A DNA stretch of 64,000 bases from Bacteroidota bacterium. Lineage in GTDB: Bacteria > Bacteroidota > Bacteroidia > Cytophagales > UBA9547. The stretch is taken from the NCBI GenBank assembly GCA_004293915.1, contig RDZG01000063.1, forward strand, positions 38,290-102,289. The letters are read 5' to 3'. The notes beneath the pieces are model-generated. The model searched no databases, was not told the origin of the DNA, and saw nothing but the letters and a program-made list of their open reading frames with translations. Each line of letters begins with the position of its first letter. The stretch's first letter is position 1. The position numbers and the translations under genes are program-made. This document shows, one piece after another, positions 28,058-35,989 of the stretch.

Positions 28058-29011
28058 TTATTTTGTTCCAAACAAACTTTCAACAAAAAGTTCTCTATTA
28101 AATAACTGTAAATCAGTAGGTTTTTCGCCTACGCCAATATATTTTACTGGGATCTTAAACTGATCGGAAATGCCAATTACTACACCACCTTTTGCAGTTC
28201 CGTCTAGTTTTGTAATGGCAAGTGCAGTAACTTCTGTGGCTTTTGTAAACTCTCTAGCTTGATTTATTGCGTTTTGCCCTGTGCTCCCGTCTAGCACTAA
28301 TAAAACCTCATGTGGAGCCATTGGGTGCATTTTTTTCATCACATTTTTTATTTTTGACAGCTCATTCATTAAATTAAGTTTATTATGCAACCTGCCGGCA
28401 GTATCAACAATAACTACATCTGCTTTTTCTGCAACACCCTGTTTTACAGCATCATAAGCTACTGCTGCTGGGTCTGTGTTCATGCCGTGCGAAACCACTG
28501 TAACACCAGCTCGTTCTCCCCAAGTTTTAAGTTGGTCTACGGCTGCTGCTCTAAAAGTATCACCAGCCCCTAAAACTACTTTTTTGCCTGATTTTTGAAG
28601 TTGATAGGCTAATTTTCCAATTGTAGTGGTTTTTCCTGCACCATTTACTCCCACAACCATAATCACATAAGGCAATTGCACATTTTCATCCATTATTTGT
28701 GGATGATTTTCGGTCATTAATTGGGCAATTTCTAGTTTTAATATTTTGTCTAATTCCGAAGTGTTGATGTATTTATCTTTTGAGACTCTAGCTTGAATGC
28801 GTTCTATAATTTTGAGTGTGGTATCAACACCAACATCAGATTGGATTAGCATCTCTTCTAGGTCGTCTAAAACAGCATCATCAATAGTAGATTTTCCAAA
28901 TATTAATTTGCTAAGCCCTCCTAAAAAACCTGATTTGGTTTTTTCGAGCCCTTTTTCTAATTGTTCTTTATTTTCGGCTTTGTTTTTTGTAAAAAAATCG
29001 AATAATCCCAT
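28058..29011 (-). CDS. ftsY: Signal recognition particle receptor FtsY
   Basis: GTPase that docks SRP-bound ribosomes at the membrane. The NG domain is complete: helical N domain, P-loop GVNGAGKT (121-128), the GAGDTFRAAA box, DTAGR (203-207) and TKLD (267-270), then GTAKGG. At 317 residues, it lacks the long acidic A domain of E. coli FtsY and has only a short FDFFTKNK N-terminus, as in many Bacteroidota. It sits downstream of the small ribosomal-protein operon but is separated from it by a terminator, so it probably has its own promoter in 29012-29084. Confidence 0.97.
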   Translation of the reverse strand: MGLFDFFTKNKAENKEQLEKGLEKTKSGFLGGLSKLIFGKSTIDDAVLDDLEEMLIQSDVGVDTTLKIIERIQARVSKDKYINTSELDKILKLEIAQLMTENHPQIMDENVQLPYVIMVVGVNGAGKTTTIGKLAYQLQKSGKKVVLGAGDTFRAAAVDQLKTWGERAGVTVVSHGMNTDPAAVAYDAVKQGVAEKADVVIVDTAGRLHNKLNLMNELSKIKNVMKKMHPMAPHEVLLVLDGSTGQNAINQAREFTKATEVTALAITKLDGTAKGGVVIGISDQFKIPVKYIGVGEKPTDLQLFNRELFVESLFGTK

Positions 29012-29084
29012 TGTATTTTTTAAAACGAATATAATTTTATTTATAAAAACATAAATATAGGTAAATAATCAAAAGTAAATAAAC

Positions 29085-29110
29085 AAAAAAAGTCCCAAAA
29101 GGGACTTTTA
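29085..29110 (-). terminator. Rho-independent terminator of the rpmB operon
   Basis: Stem AAAAGTCCC / GGGACTTTT around an A4 loop, followed on the minus strand by T7. It lies 20 bp past the DUF4295 stop and separates this operon from ftsY. Confidence 0.85.
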
Positions 29111-29129
29111 ATAAAATTTAAGTTTTTAA

Positions 29130-29285
29130 TTATTTAAAACTTCCCAAAAAAGACTGCACCTCATCTGTAGGCACCATTTCTTCTTTGAAAGAATAACCAC
29201 CATTTTCGTTTTTAACGGCACGAACAACTTTAGCCCATTGTTTTCCGCCTTCTTTTTTTAGTGTCGCAACAACTTTTTTAGCCAT
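29130..29285 (-). CDS. DUF4295 small basic protein, probable ribosomal protein
   Basis: A 51-residue protein too short for routine gene lists. It begins MAKKVVATLKKEGG and ends EVQSFLGSFK, with QWAKVVRAVKNENGGYSF between. It matches the DUF4295 family of Bacteroidota, whose gene normally follows rpmB and rpmG as here (13 bp after rpmG). I recall that a structure of the Flavobacterium johnsoniae ribosome assigned a protein of this kind to the large subunit as bL38; I could not check that, but the operon position, size and basic charge fit. Confidence 0.88.
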   Translation of the reverse strand: MAKKVVATLKKEGGKQWAKVVRAVKNENGGYSFKEEMVPTDEVQSFLGSFK

Positions 29286-29298
29286 GACTTAATACCAA

Positions 29299-29481
29299 TT
29301 ATTTAATTTCTTTATGAACAGTAACTTTTTTCAACACCGAATTGTATTTTTTTAACTCAATTCTTTCGGTTGTATTTTTTCTATTTTTGGTAGTGATATA
29401 GCGTGATGTGCCAGGTTTACCACTGTTTTTATGTTCAGTACATTCTAATATAACTTGAACTCTATTACCTTTCTTAGCCAT
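29299..29481 (-). CDS. rpmG: Large-subunit ribosomal protein bL33
   Basis: 60-residue bL33: [21 protein letters not shown], then the family's [12 protein letters not shown] and a [18 protein letters not shown] tail. Only one cysteine is present, so the two CxxC pairs of zinc-binding bL33 are absent and this is the zinc-independent form. It lies 9 bp after rpmB in the same operon. Confidence 0.97.
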   Translation of the reverse strand: MAKKGNRVQVILECTEHKNSGKPGTSRYITTKNRKNTTERIELKKYNSVLKKVTVHKEIK

Positions 29482-29490
29482 TGTTAAATA

Positions 29491-29733
29491 TTATTTAGAA
29501 GTATAAAATCCTTTTTCTTTAGCTTCTTTCAAAACTGCTGATAAACCATTTTTATTAATAGTTCTAATTGCTGAGGTAGCTATTTTTAGCTCAACCCAAC
29601 GATTTTCTTCAGCTAAGAAGAAACTTTTTTTCTGTAAATTAGGATAAAACTTTCTCTTTGTTTTATTGTTCGAATGAGAAACGTTGTTTCCAGTTCTCGT
29701 TCTTTTTCCCGTTATTTGACAAACGTTTGCCAT
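29491..29733 (-). CDS. rpmB: Large-subunit ribosomal protein bL28
   Basis: 80-residue bL28 with MANVCQITGKRTRTGNNVSH, then TKRKFYPNLQ and a C-terminal TIxKNGL-like segment (TINKNGLSAVLKEA). The frame opens 33 bp earlier at 29766, but the MANVCQ methionine at 29733 is the family start, and a well-spaced promoter (29764-29794) overlaps that upstream codon, so the longer form is excluded. First gene of rpmB-rpmG-DUF4295. Confidence 0.96.
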   Translation of the reverse strand: MANVCQITGKRTRTGNNVSHSNNKTKRKFYPNLQKKSFFLAEENRWVELKIATSAIRTINKNGLSAVLKEAKEKGFYTSK

Positions 29734-29763
29734 TTTGTGTACTTGATTTTCGTAAAAGGATTG

Positions 29764-29794
29764 CAAAAGTAATGTTAAAATTTATAATCTCAAA
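29764..29794 (-). promoter_or_regulatory. Bacteroidota-type promoter of the rpmB operon
   Basis: On the minus strand TTTG (complement of 29791-29794) is followed after exactly 19 bp by TACTTTTG (complement of 29764-29771), fitting the -33 TTTG / -7 TAnnTTTG consensus with good spacing. The start codon of rpmB is about 30 bp further on. Confidence 0.65.
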
Positions 29795-29823
29795 AGATTT
29801 GTTATAAAAAGTTAAAATAAAAC

Positions 29824-30951
29824 ATGAAATATGATGTTGCTGTTGTTGGTGGAGGTTTAGCTGGTTTGTCTTTTGCTTATAAAATGGCTCAAAATGGCTT
29901 TTCTGTTGTGCTTTTTGAAAAAGAAAAATATCCATTTCATAAAGTTTGTGGCGAATATATTAGTTTAGAAAGCTATGATTTTATCGAATCTTTAGGAATT
30001 AAACTCAAAAATTTTGAGGTTCCTATTATAAATAAGCTAGAAGTTTCGGCTCCAAATGGCGAATTACTTACGCATAAACTCGATTTGGGTGGTTTTGGAA
30101 TAAGTAGATATACGCTAGATTTTGCATTAGTGAGCCAGTGCTATGCTATTGGTGTGAAAATTTTTGAAAATACATTAGTTCAAGATGTATATTTTGAAAA
30201 CGATAATTTTGTAATTATAGCTGATAATCAAGTCTTTAATGCTAGAATTTGTATAGGTTCGTTTGGTAAACGTTCTAATTTAGATATAAAGTTTAATCGA
30301 AAATTTATAATTAATCCACAACCTATTGAACGAAATTATATTGGTGTGAAATACCATATAAAAATAGATTTTCCTGCTGATAAAATTGCATTGCATAATT
30401 TTAAAGATGGCTACTGTGGTATTTCAAAAATTGATGGTGATGGTGTTTTTTGTTTATGTTATCTTACCACAGCTCAAAATTTACGCACTCACGGAAGTAT
30501 TAAACAAATGGAAGAGCAAGTTTTGTTCAAAAATCCTTATTTGAAAGAGATTTTTAATAAAGCATTTTTTTTATATAAAGAACCACTTACAATTTCTCAA
30601 ATTAATTTCTCACATAAAAATCCAATCGAAAATCATATTATAATGTGTGGCGATAGCGCTGGGTTAATTACGCCACTTTGTGGAAATGGTATGAGTATGG
30701 CTTTGCATGCTTCTAAAATTGCATCTGAAATAGCTTCTCGGTATTTAAATAACGAAATTTCTAGAGTTGAATTTGAAAAATTATATGCTAAAACATGGAA
30801 AAAAAACTTTAGAACCAGACTTTTTGTTGGTAGAATGATACAATACAGTTTTGGGCACGAGCAAATTACAAATCGAATGATTGTTATGCTAAAAAAACTG
30901 CCTTTTGTAGTGGATTGGTTGGTAAAACTTACGCATGGTAAAAGTTTTTAA
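29824..30951 (+). CDS. FAD-dependent oxidoreductase, geranylgeranyl-reductase/halogenase-like family
   Basis: A 375-residue flavoprotein of the group that contains geranylgeranyl reductases, halogenases and p-hydroxybenzoate-type monooxygenases. The N-terminus has the FAD-binding VVGGGLAGLSFAYKMA followed by LFEKEKYPFHKVCGEYIS, and near residue 275 the second FAD motif CGDSAGLITPLCGNGMSMAL. In other Bacteroidota relatives are found with type III polyketide synthase genes for pigment-like lipids, but none is here, so the substrate stays open. It is divergent from rpmB and convergent with the OmpA-like gene with a 2-bp gap. Confidence 0.8.
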   Translation: MKYDVAVVGGGLAGLSFAYKMAQNGFSVVLFEKEKYPFHKVCGEYISLESYDFIESLGIKLKNFEVPIINKLEVSAPNGELLTHKLDLGGFGISRYTLDFALVSQCYAIGVKIFENTLVQDVYFENDNFVIIADNQVFNARICIGSFGKRSNLDIKFNRKFIINPQPIERNYIGVKYHIKIDFPADKIALHNFKDGYCGISKIDGDGVFCLCYLTTAQNLRTHGSIKQMEEQVLFKNPYLKEIFNKAFFLYKEPLTISQINFSHKNPIENHIIMCGDSAGLITPLCGNGMSMALHASKIASEIASRYLNNEISRVEFEKLYAKTWKKNFRTRLFVGRMIQYSFGHEQITNRMIVMLKKLPFVVDWLVKLTHGKSF

Positions 30952-30953
30952 AA

Positions 30954-33110
30954 TTATTCGTGCGGTTTAATCACATCAAATTCTACCCTGCGGTTGAGGC
31001 GTTTATCTTCGTTTGTAACTTCCATTCGCAATGGTCGCATGGCTCCATAGCCAATTGATTGAATTCTGTTTTCGTCAATTTTCCCTTTTTCTACAATATA
31101 TTCTTTTATGGCATCAGCTCTTTTTTGTGATAGCTTTTTGTTTGCATCTGCACCACCTTCGGCATTGGTATGTCCCGAAATTTTGAGTTTATATGTAGGG
31201 TTGTCGAGCATAAATTTCATTACCAAATCCAATGATTTATACATTTCGGGCAAAACTTCCCAACTATCGTGATTAAATTCGATTCTATCCAAAACCAAAG
31301 GTTTGTTGTTGTCTATCATTTTGGTAACTAATCGAATCAAAGTATCATTTTTAAGTTCTAGCTCTTCTTCAATACTAAAAAAATCATCGCCTTGAATCAC
31401 AATCATATACCGGTTATTGTTTATTAAGTCGAATTCGAAAGAACCATCTGGTCGCAAAAATTTTGGAGCTACTTCTATTCCGTGATCCAAATCAATAATT
31501 GAAATCATTCCTTTTGCAGGTTTATAATCCGATTTTTCTTCCGTATTATTTTTCAAAATTGGCTTTTCAAGTTCTTCTTTTTCCCCTTCTTTATTTTCCG
31601 TTATAGGCTCATTTGTTGGTTGAACAGGCTCATTATATGTTGGTGTTGTATCTGCAACAACAACATTTTCTGGTGAAATTTGAGTTATAGTTTCTGTTTT
31701 TACGGGTTCAAATATTTTTAATGTACCAGTTAATTTTGTGTACGAATTGGGTTGGGCTTCCATCGGAAGTGGAAAAGAATATAAATCGAGATTTTTTAAA
31801 TCGTTTTCTTCTGATTTTGCATAATATAAATCTTTTGAGCTTGCATCAATAGTAAAATAATATTCTGTACCTTTTCCATTTACAAGTGGTCCAATATTTC
31901 GAGGTTCGTCCCATTTTCCGTTAATTTGTCGTACTTTGTAAATATCATAGTCGCCAAAACTATTTGGATGTCCGTTTGAACTGTAATATAAAACATTGAA
32001 TTTTGGATGAAAAAACGGGCTAACTTCGTTGCCTCTGGTGTTAATAATTGGTCCCAAATTTTGTGGTGCCGACCAGCTACCATCTAATTCCTGCATACAA
32101 AACCAAATGTCAGACAACCCAAAACCGCCAAGGCGATTGGAGGCAAAAAACAAAGTATCTTCTGTGTGCGAAAGCGATGGTTGAGAGTCCCAAGCTCTGC
32201 TGTTTACTTTTGCACCTAAGTTTTTGACATTGCTCCAAACGGCTTCGCCTGTCATTTCATCTACAACTTTGTCTGACGAATAAATATCACAATCGCCATA
32301 GCCATCATGCCCTAAACATCGCACAAAATAGAGCCTGTTTCCATCTTTGCTCAAACAAGGTGAGCCTTCGTTTAAATCTGTGTTGATGCCTTTAAACTCT
32401 TCGGCATTGTTCCAATAGCCATCTTTACCTGTACAGAAAAATAAATCTTCGTTTGATAATTTATCAAATCCTTTTTTGTTTCTTTTTGATGTAATTAATA
32501 AAAGTGTTCGGTCGGGATTTACAGCTGGTCCATAATCGGCATCTCGGCTGTTTACTTCTGGTCCCATATTTAAAAGTACGCTATGAGGAGGACGCAACGT
32601 ATCAATATCTTTTCGGTAATCAACTAGTTTGTAGTAATAATCAATAGGGACAAAATAATCTTTGTCTAATTTCATTATCGAGTCGTAATGCAAATAAACA
32701 CGTTTTAAATCTTGCCTATGGTGTTTTAAAACCAATTTATAAAGCGAACGTGTTTTGGATTGATTTCCAAATTTTTCGTAAAGTTGCCCCAAACGCCACA
32801 AATAATAAGTATCCATATAGAAATTTCGGATTCCAAATTGGCTTACATATTCTTCGATTAGGAAAAGTGCTTTTTTTAAATCTTGTTCTTGATCTGCTTT
32901 TTTGATAGCAGCACGTAATTTATTATCTTCGAAATAATCAATTTTATTGATGTTTTTGAAATATAATTGATAATCGCCAGATGGAATTCTGTGTGCAATA
33001 TTAGAATCTTTGAGTGCAGCTAAATTGCCTTTCAAACGCTTTTGGGCTTGAGTGTTAAAGTTTATACTCAAAAAAAATAAAAATAAAAATCCGAAAAAAT
33101 GTAAACGCAT
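30954..33110 (-). CDS. PorE-like envelope protein: TPR, PD40 propeller, CRD and OmpA domain
   Basis: A signal peptide (MRLHFFGFLFLFFL, cleaved after NTQAQ) starts at the second ATG (33110), which gives the usual basic n-region; the frame opens at 33128. TPR-like helices follow (about 45-165, LWRLGQLYEKFGNQSKTRS), then PD40 blades (about 185-440, with SPCLSKDGNRLYFVR, QPSLSHTEDTLFFASNR and VSPFFHPKFNVLYYSSNG). A Pro/Glu-rich linker leads to a carboxypeptidase-regulatory-like domain (about 545-605) and a C-terminal OmpA peptidoglycan-binding domain (about 608-718, SGHTNAEGG and DKRLNRRVEF). This is the domain order of PorE, a T9SS-associated outer-membrane protein. Unlike PorE as I know it, no lipobox cysteine is present. 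Inference: anchors an outer-membrane complex to peptidoglycan. Confidence 0.8.
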   Translation of the reverse strand: MRLHFFGFLFLFFLSINFNTQAQKRLKGNLAALKDSNIAHRIPSGDYQLYFKNINKIDYFEDNKLRAAIKKADQEQDLKKALFLIEEYVSQFGIRNFYMDTYYLWRLGQLYEKFGNQSKTRSLYKLVLKHHRQDLKRVYLHYDSIMKLDKDYFVPIDYYYKLVDYRKDIDTLRPPHSVLLNMGPEVNSRDADYGPAVNPDRTLLLITSKRNKKGFDKLSNEDLFFCTGKDGYWNNAEEFKGINTDLNEGSPCLSKDGNRLYFVRCLGHDGYGDCDIYSSDKVVDEMTGEAVWSNVKNLGAKVNSRAWDSQPSLSHTEDTLFFASNRLGGFGLSDIWFCMQELDGSWSAPQNLGPIINTRGNEVSPFFHPKFNVLYYSSNGHPNSFGDYDIYKVRQINGKWDEPRNIGPLVNGKGTEYYFTIDASSKDLYYAKSEENDLKNLDLYSFPLPMEAQPNSYTKLTGTLKIFEPVKTETITQISPENVVVADTTPTYNEPVQPTNEPITENKEGEKEELEKPILKNNTEEKSDYKPAKGMISIIDLDHGIEVAPKFLRPDGSFEFDLINNNRYMIVIQGDDFFSIEEELELKNDTLIRLVTKMIDNNKPLVLDRIEFNHDSWEVLPEMYKSLDLVMKFMLDNPTYKLKISGHTNAEGGADANKKLSQKRADAIKEYIVEKGKIDENRIQSIGYGAMRPLRMEVTNEDKRLNRRVEFDVIKPHE

Positions 33111-33233
33111 GAGCAAGTTAAAAATCATTCGTTATGGATTAGAATAAATTTTCAACACAATAATACAGCTATAAATTTGTTTTTTCAATTTTTGGCACAA
33201 AAAGCAATAGTTTATAATTGTAATTATAATAAA

Positions 33234-33719
33234 TTAGTGAGCCCAAACCGGAATTTCCATCATCACATTGGTTCGCACAAATGTTCCATTGGCAGTTGTT
33301 GCAGGCACAAATTTTAGTTTTTCAAATATTTTTACAATGTCTTTCCCGCAATCTACACATGGGTCTCTGATTACTCGAACTTCTTTAACTGTGCTATCAG
33401 CATCTACATCAAATCGAAGCAAGACTTTTCCATCAACTTTTTTATCAATATCAGCTTGTGAATATTTCAATTCATGTGCAACAACCGAAAATAATTCCAT
33501 ATCGCCTTTTGGGAAATAGGCATGGCTTTTTTGGTCGAAAACTTTTATTTTGAGTTTTCCAAAATTAGCTGTATCTTTTTTAGGTTTAGTATTTGTGCCG
33601 CTAATTGTAGTTTGTGGAGCAACTTTTTTTATTGGTTTTTTTACAGTTGCTTTTTTTTGTGCTAATAAAAAACTTGTTGAAAGCAATAAAATCGTGAAAA
33701 TATAAAGGAGATTTTTCAT
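33234..33719 (-). CDS. Secreted protein with TonB C-terminal-like domain
   Basis: A 161-residue exported protein: signal peptide MKNLLYIFTILLLSTSFLLA, a Lys/Pro/Thr-rich spacer (KKATVKKPIKKVAP), then about 80 residues resembling a TonB C-terminal domain (GKVLLRFDVDADSTVKEVRVIRD, then LKFVPATTANG and VMMEIPVW). It lacks a membrane anchor after signal cleavage, so it is probably not an energy transducer but one of the periplasmic TonB-C-fold proteins common in this phylum. It lies between the OmpA-like gene (105 bp) and the M23 peptidase gene on the same strand. Confidence 0.7.
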   Translation of the reverse strand: MKNLLYIFTILLLSTSFLLAQKKATVKKPIKKVAPQTTISGTNTKPKKDTANFGKLKIKVFDQKSHAYFPKGDMELFSVVAHELKYSQADIDKKVDGKVLLRFDVDADSTVKEVRVIRDPCVDCGKDIVKIFEKLKFVPATTANGTFVRTNVMMEIPVWAH

Positions 33720-33779
33720 TAGATTAAAATTAGTAAGATATAGTGTGTAATAATAACACGTAAATTAAACAAAAAATAT

Positions 33780-35693
33780 TTAAAAAGAAAACATTTTTTC
33801 TGTTTTATTTCCAACTCCATCCACAACCCCAATCAATAAATTGCCAGAAATCTCTAAAATATCATTAGGTAAATCAGTAAAAATAACGTGATATTTTGGA
33901 TCGAAATGCAAGAAAATGAATTTCCCATTCAAATAGCCATACCATTGAACAATACCTGATGGATAATCAGAAGTTTTGAAATAGAGCGTTTGACCTACTT
34001 TTTTGTGAAAAGCAAGTTTAGGAGGAATAGTGTCTGTAAAAAGTCCAAAATCGCCAAAATATTTTGTTTTAAATCGAATAGCATTTCCTACCCATTCTCC
34101 ACCATTGTGTTTTAGTCCTTTTCGACCAGCAAATTGGTATACAGCTGTTTTGTCTTTATTTTCGATTAATCCATTTGTTTTTATCGAACCTGTATAAAAA
34201 CCAATAGTAGGAGCAAATTCATGATGAATTCCAATTTTTGATTCTGATTGTTCGATTTGTAAAAATGTAGTATCGTGCAGTGTGTTTTGAGGAAAACTCA
34301 AATCAACACTTGGATGGTTTATAGTAGTTTCGTTTGCTGGATAAATAGTTGCATAATAGTTCAAGATTTTCTTTTGCGAACCAACAATTACTGAATCTGG
34401 TAAGCCTTGTCTTAAATCATATAAATAAGTAAATATTTGATTTTTTTTATATGCTAAAGGTAATATTTTAGTTTGGTTTTTGATAGATATTTTGGCTTCT
34501 GATGAGTCTTTTGCAGAAACATCAATTTTCAATACGTTATCAAATTCTGAGGTATTTAAAAAAGCATAAAATTTTTCCTTTTTTTGCCATTTAGGTACAG
34601 CAGTTTGCATGTGTGGTTTTTGTTTTGGAGTACCTTTTATTTTGAAAGATAATACTGTAAAATTTCTATAGGTATCAAATATTTTTACTGAAACTGTATG
34701 CGTTGCAGTGTCATTAATTATAATTTTCCCTTTCGAACGATCTGTTTTATAGGTATTTAAGTTGTTTCCGTCTGTGATATAGCAGCGTTGAAAATAATTG
34801 CCTTTAGATTTATAAATATGATAATCGAGATGTAAATTCATTAGCGGATTTTCGTCAAAATCTATTTTTTGAATATCATGTACAAAAGTCAATTTTCCAT
34901 CTACTCGCAATTCTAATTTCGAAATTCCACAACGGCTGCCAGTTCCGTTCATCTGGTCGTAAGTAACAAGTTCGAGTCCTAACAAACCATAAGCATGAAC
35001 AGGGAATTTACATTCGTAATAACCTTCGTTTTTGCCTGGAGTAAATTCCAGAAAACCAAATTCGCCTTCCACTCTACTTTCGGCAGAAAGTGTACGAAGC
35101 CCAAATTTATTTACATAAGGAGGCAATTTATCTTCTATTTCTGGAAAGTTAAAAAACAGCGGATTCATTAGTTTTTCTTCCTCATCACGGATTTCCCAAT
35201 GCAAATGCGGACCGCCAGACGAGCCCGAATTGCCCGAATAAGCAATAGTATCACCTTTTTTTACTGGTAAAATGCTAGGCATTAAGTTTAAATCGATTTC
35301 ATTGCATTGTTGTTCGTAAACTATTTTTTTGATGTATTTTGAGATATCGCCTTTAAACCATTCCAGATGAGCATAAACAGTAGTTAATCCATTTGGGTGC
35401 TTAATATACAGTGTGTTACCATATCCTTTTATCGAAATTACTATCCTGCTTATGTAACCATCGGCACTTGCATAAACTGGTAAACCTGTTTTTTGGTCTG
35501 TTTTTACATCTAATCCGCCATGAAAATGGTTTGGTCTTAGTTCACCCATACTGCCTGATAAATAATTTTTTTGTCCTGGCTTTATAGGAAATAAAAAATA
35601 ATCTTTTGAATAGTTTGGGTATTGAGCTTGTGCAAAAAAATGTGATATAATTGCAAAACAAAAAATTAAATTTACGCTAAATCTACGATACAT
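33780..35693 (-). CDS. M23 family (LytM) metallopeptidase
   Basis: Zinc peptidase that acts on peptidoglycan cross-links. A signal peptide (ending FFAQAQ) is followed by the catalytic domain at about 45-180: H58xxxD62 in HFHGGLDVK, H109 in YAHLEWF and H163-L164-H165 in GGPHLHWEI, so all zinc ligands and the second histidine are present. The remaining 450 residues are beta-rich and may be Ig-like, with no motif that I recognise. At 637 residues it is longer than the usual LytM proteins, and the extension is C-terminal rather than N-terminal. Divergent from the next gene by 17 bp. Confidence 0.92.
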   Translation of the reverse strand: MYRRFSVNLIFCFAIISHFFAQAQYPNYSKDYFLFPIKPGQKNYLSGSMGELRPNHFHGGLDVKTDQKTGLPVYASADGYISRIVISIKGYGNTLYIKHPNGLTTVYAHLEWFKGDISKYIKKIVYEQQCNEIDLNLMPSILPVKKGDTIAYSGNSGSSGGPHLHWEIRDEEEKLMNPLFFNFPEIEDKLPPYVNKFGLRTLSAESRVEGEFGFLEFTPGKNEGYYECKFPVHAYGLLGLELVTYDQMNGTGSRCGISKLELRVDGKLTFVHDIQKIDFDENPLMNLHLDYHIYKSKGNYFQRCYITDGNNLNTYKTDRSKGKIIINDTATHTVSVKIFDTYRNFTVLSFKIKGTPKQKPHMQTAVPKWQKKEKFYAFLNTSEFDNVLKIDVSAKDSSEAKISIKNQTKILPLAYKKNQIFTYLYDLRQGLPDSVIVGSQKKILNYYATIYPANETTINHPSVDLSFPQNTLHDTTFLQIEQSESKIGIHHEFAPTIGFYTGSIKTNGLIENKDKTAVYQFAGRKGLKHNGGEWVGNAIRFKTKYFGDFGLFTDTIPPKLAFHKKVGQTLYFKTSDYPSGIVQWYGYLNGKFIFLHFDPKYHVIFTDLPNDILEISGNLLIGVVDGVGNKTEKMFSF

Positions 35694-35710
35694 TTAGCAA
35701 AAATACCATT

Positions 35711-35983
35711 ATGGAAACTATACTTATGCACATGAAGCAGCAAACTCCAGCTTGTTTGGAAGAATTTGAAGCACTTTATGCAAAAAAATATGTAACTTTT
35801 AATAATCAACACAAAATCTATCTCAATCAATTGCCCGAAGCTATGGTTTTGGGTTTACTTTTTGAATATATGAATGAAAACGCTATTGATTTTACAATTA
35901 GCGATATTAGCACAGATAATTTAAAGAGCGAAATTATGGCTGTTTTAAAACAATTTGAAGAAACGATTAAACATTTTTCCTAA
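35711..35983 (+). CDS. Conserved-looking small protein of unknown function
   Basis: I do not recognise this 90-residue protein. It is acidic and helical with no signal or membrane segment (PEAMVLGLLFEYMNENAIDF; KSEIMAVLKQFEETIKHF). The codon use is like that of its neighbours and it fills the gap between two well-defined genes, supporting a real gene. It is divergent from the M23 gene and convergent with trpE with a 6-bp gap. No function is proposed. Confidence 0.65.
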   Translation: METILMHMKQQTPACLEEFEALYAKKYVTFNNQHKIYLNQLPEAMVLGLLFEYMNENAIDFTISDISTDNLKSEIMAVLKQFEETIKHFS

Positions 35984-35989
35984 GATTTT

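Noticed and set aside
29734..29766. Longer bL28 starting at 29766
   Set aside because: The family starts at MANVCQ, and the best promoter in the window overlaps the upstream codon.
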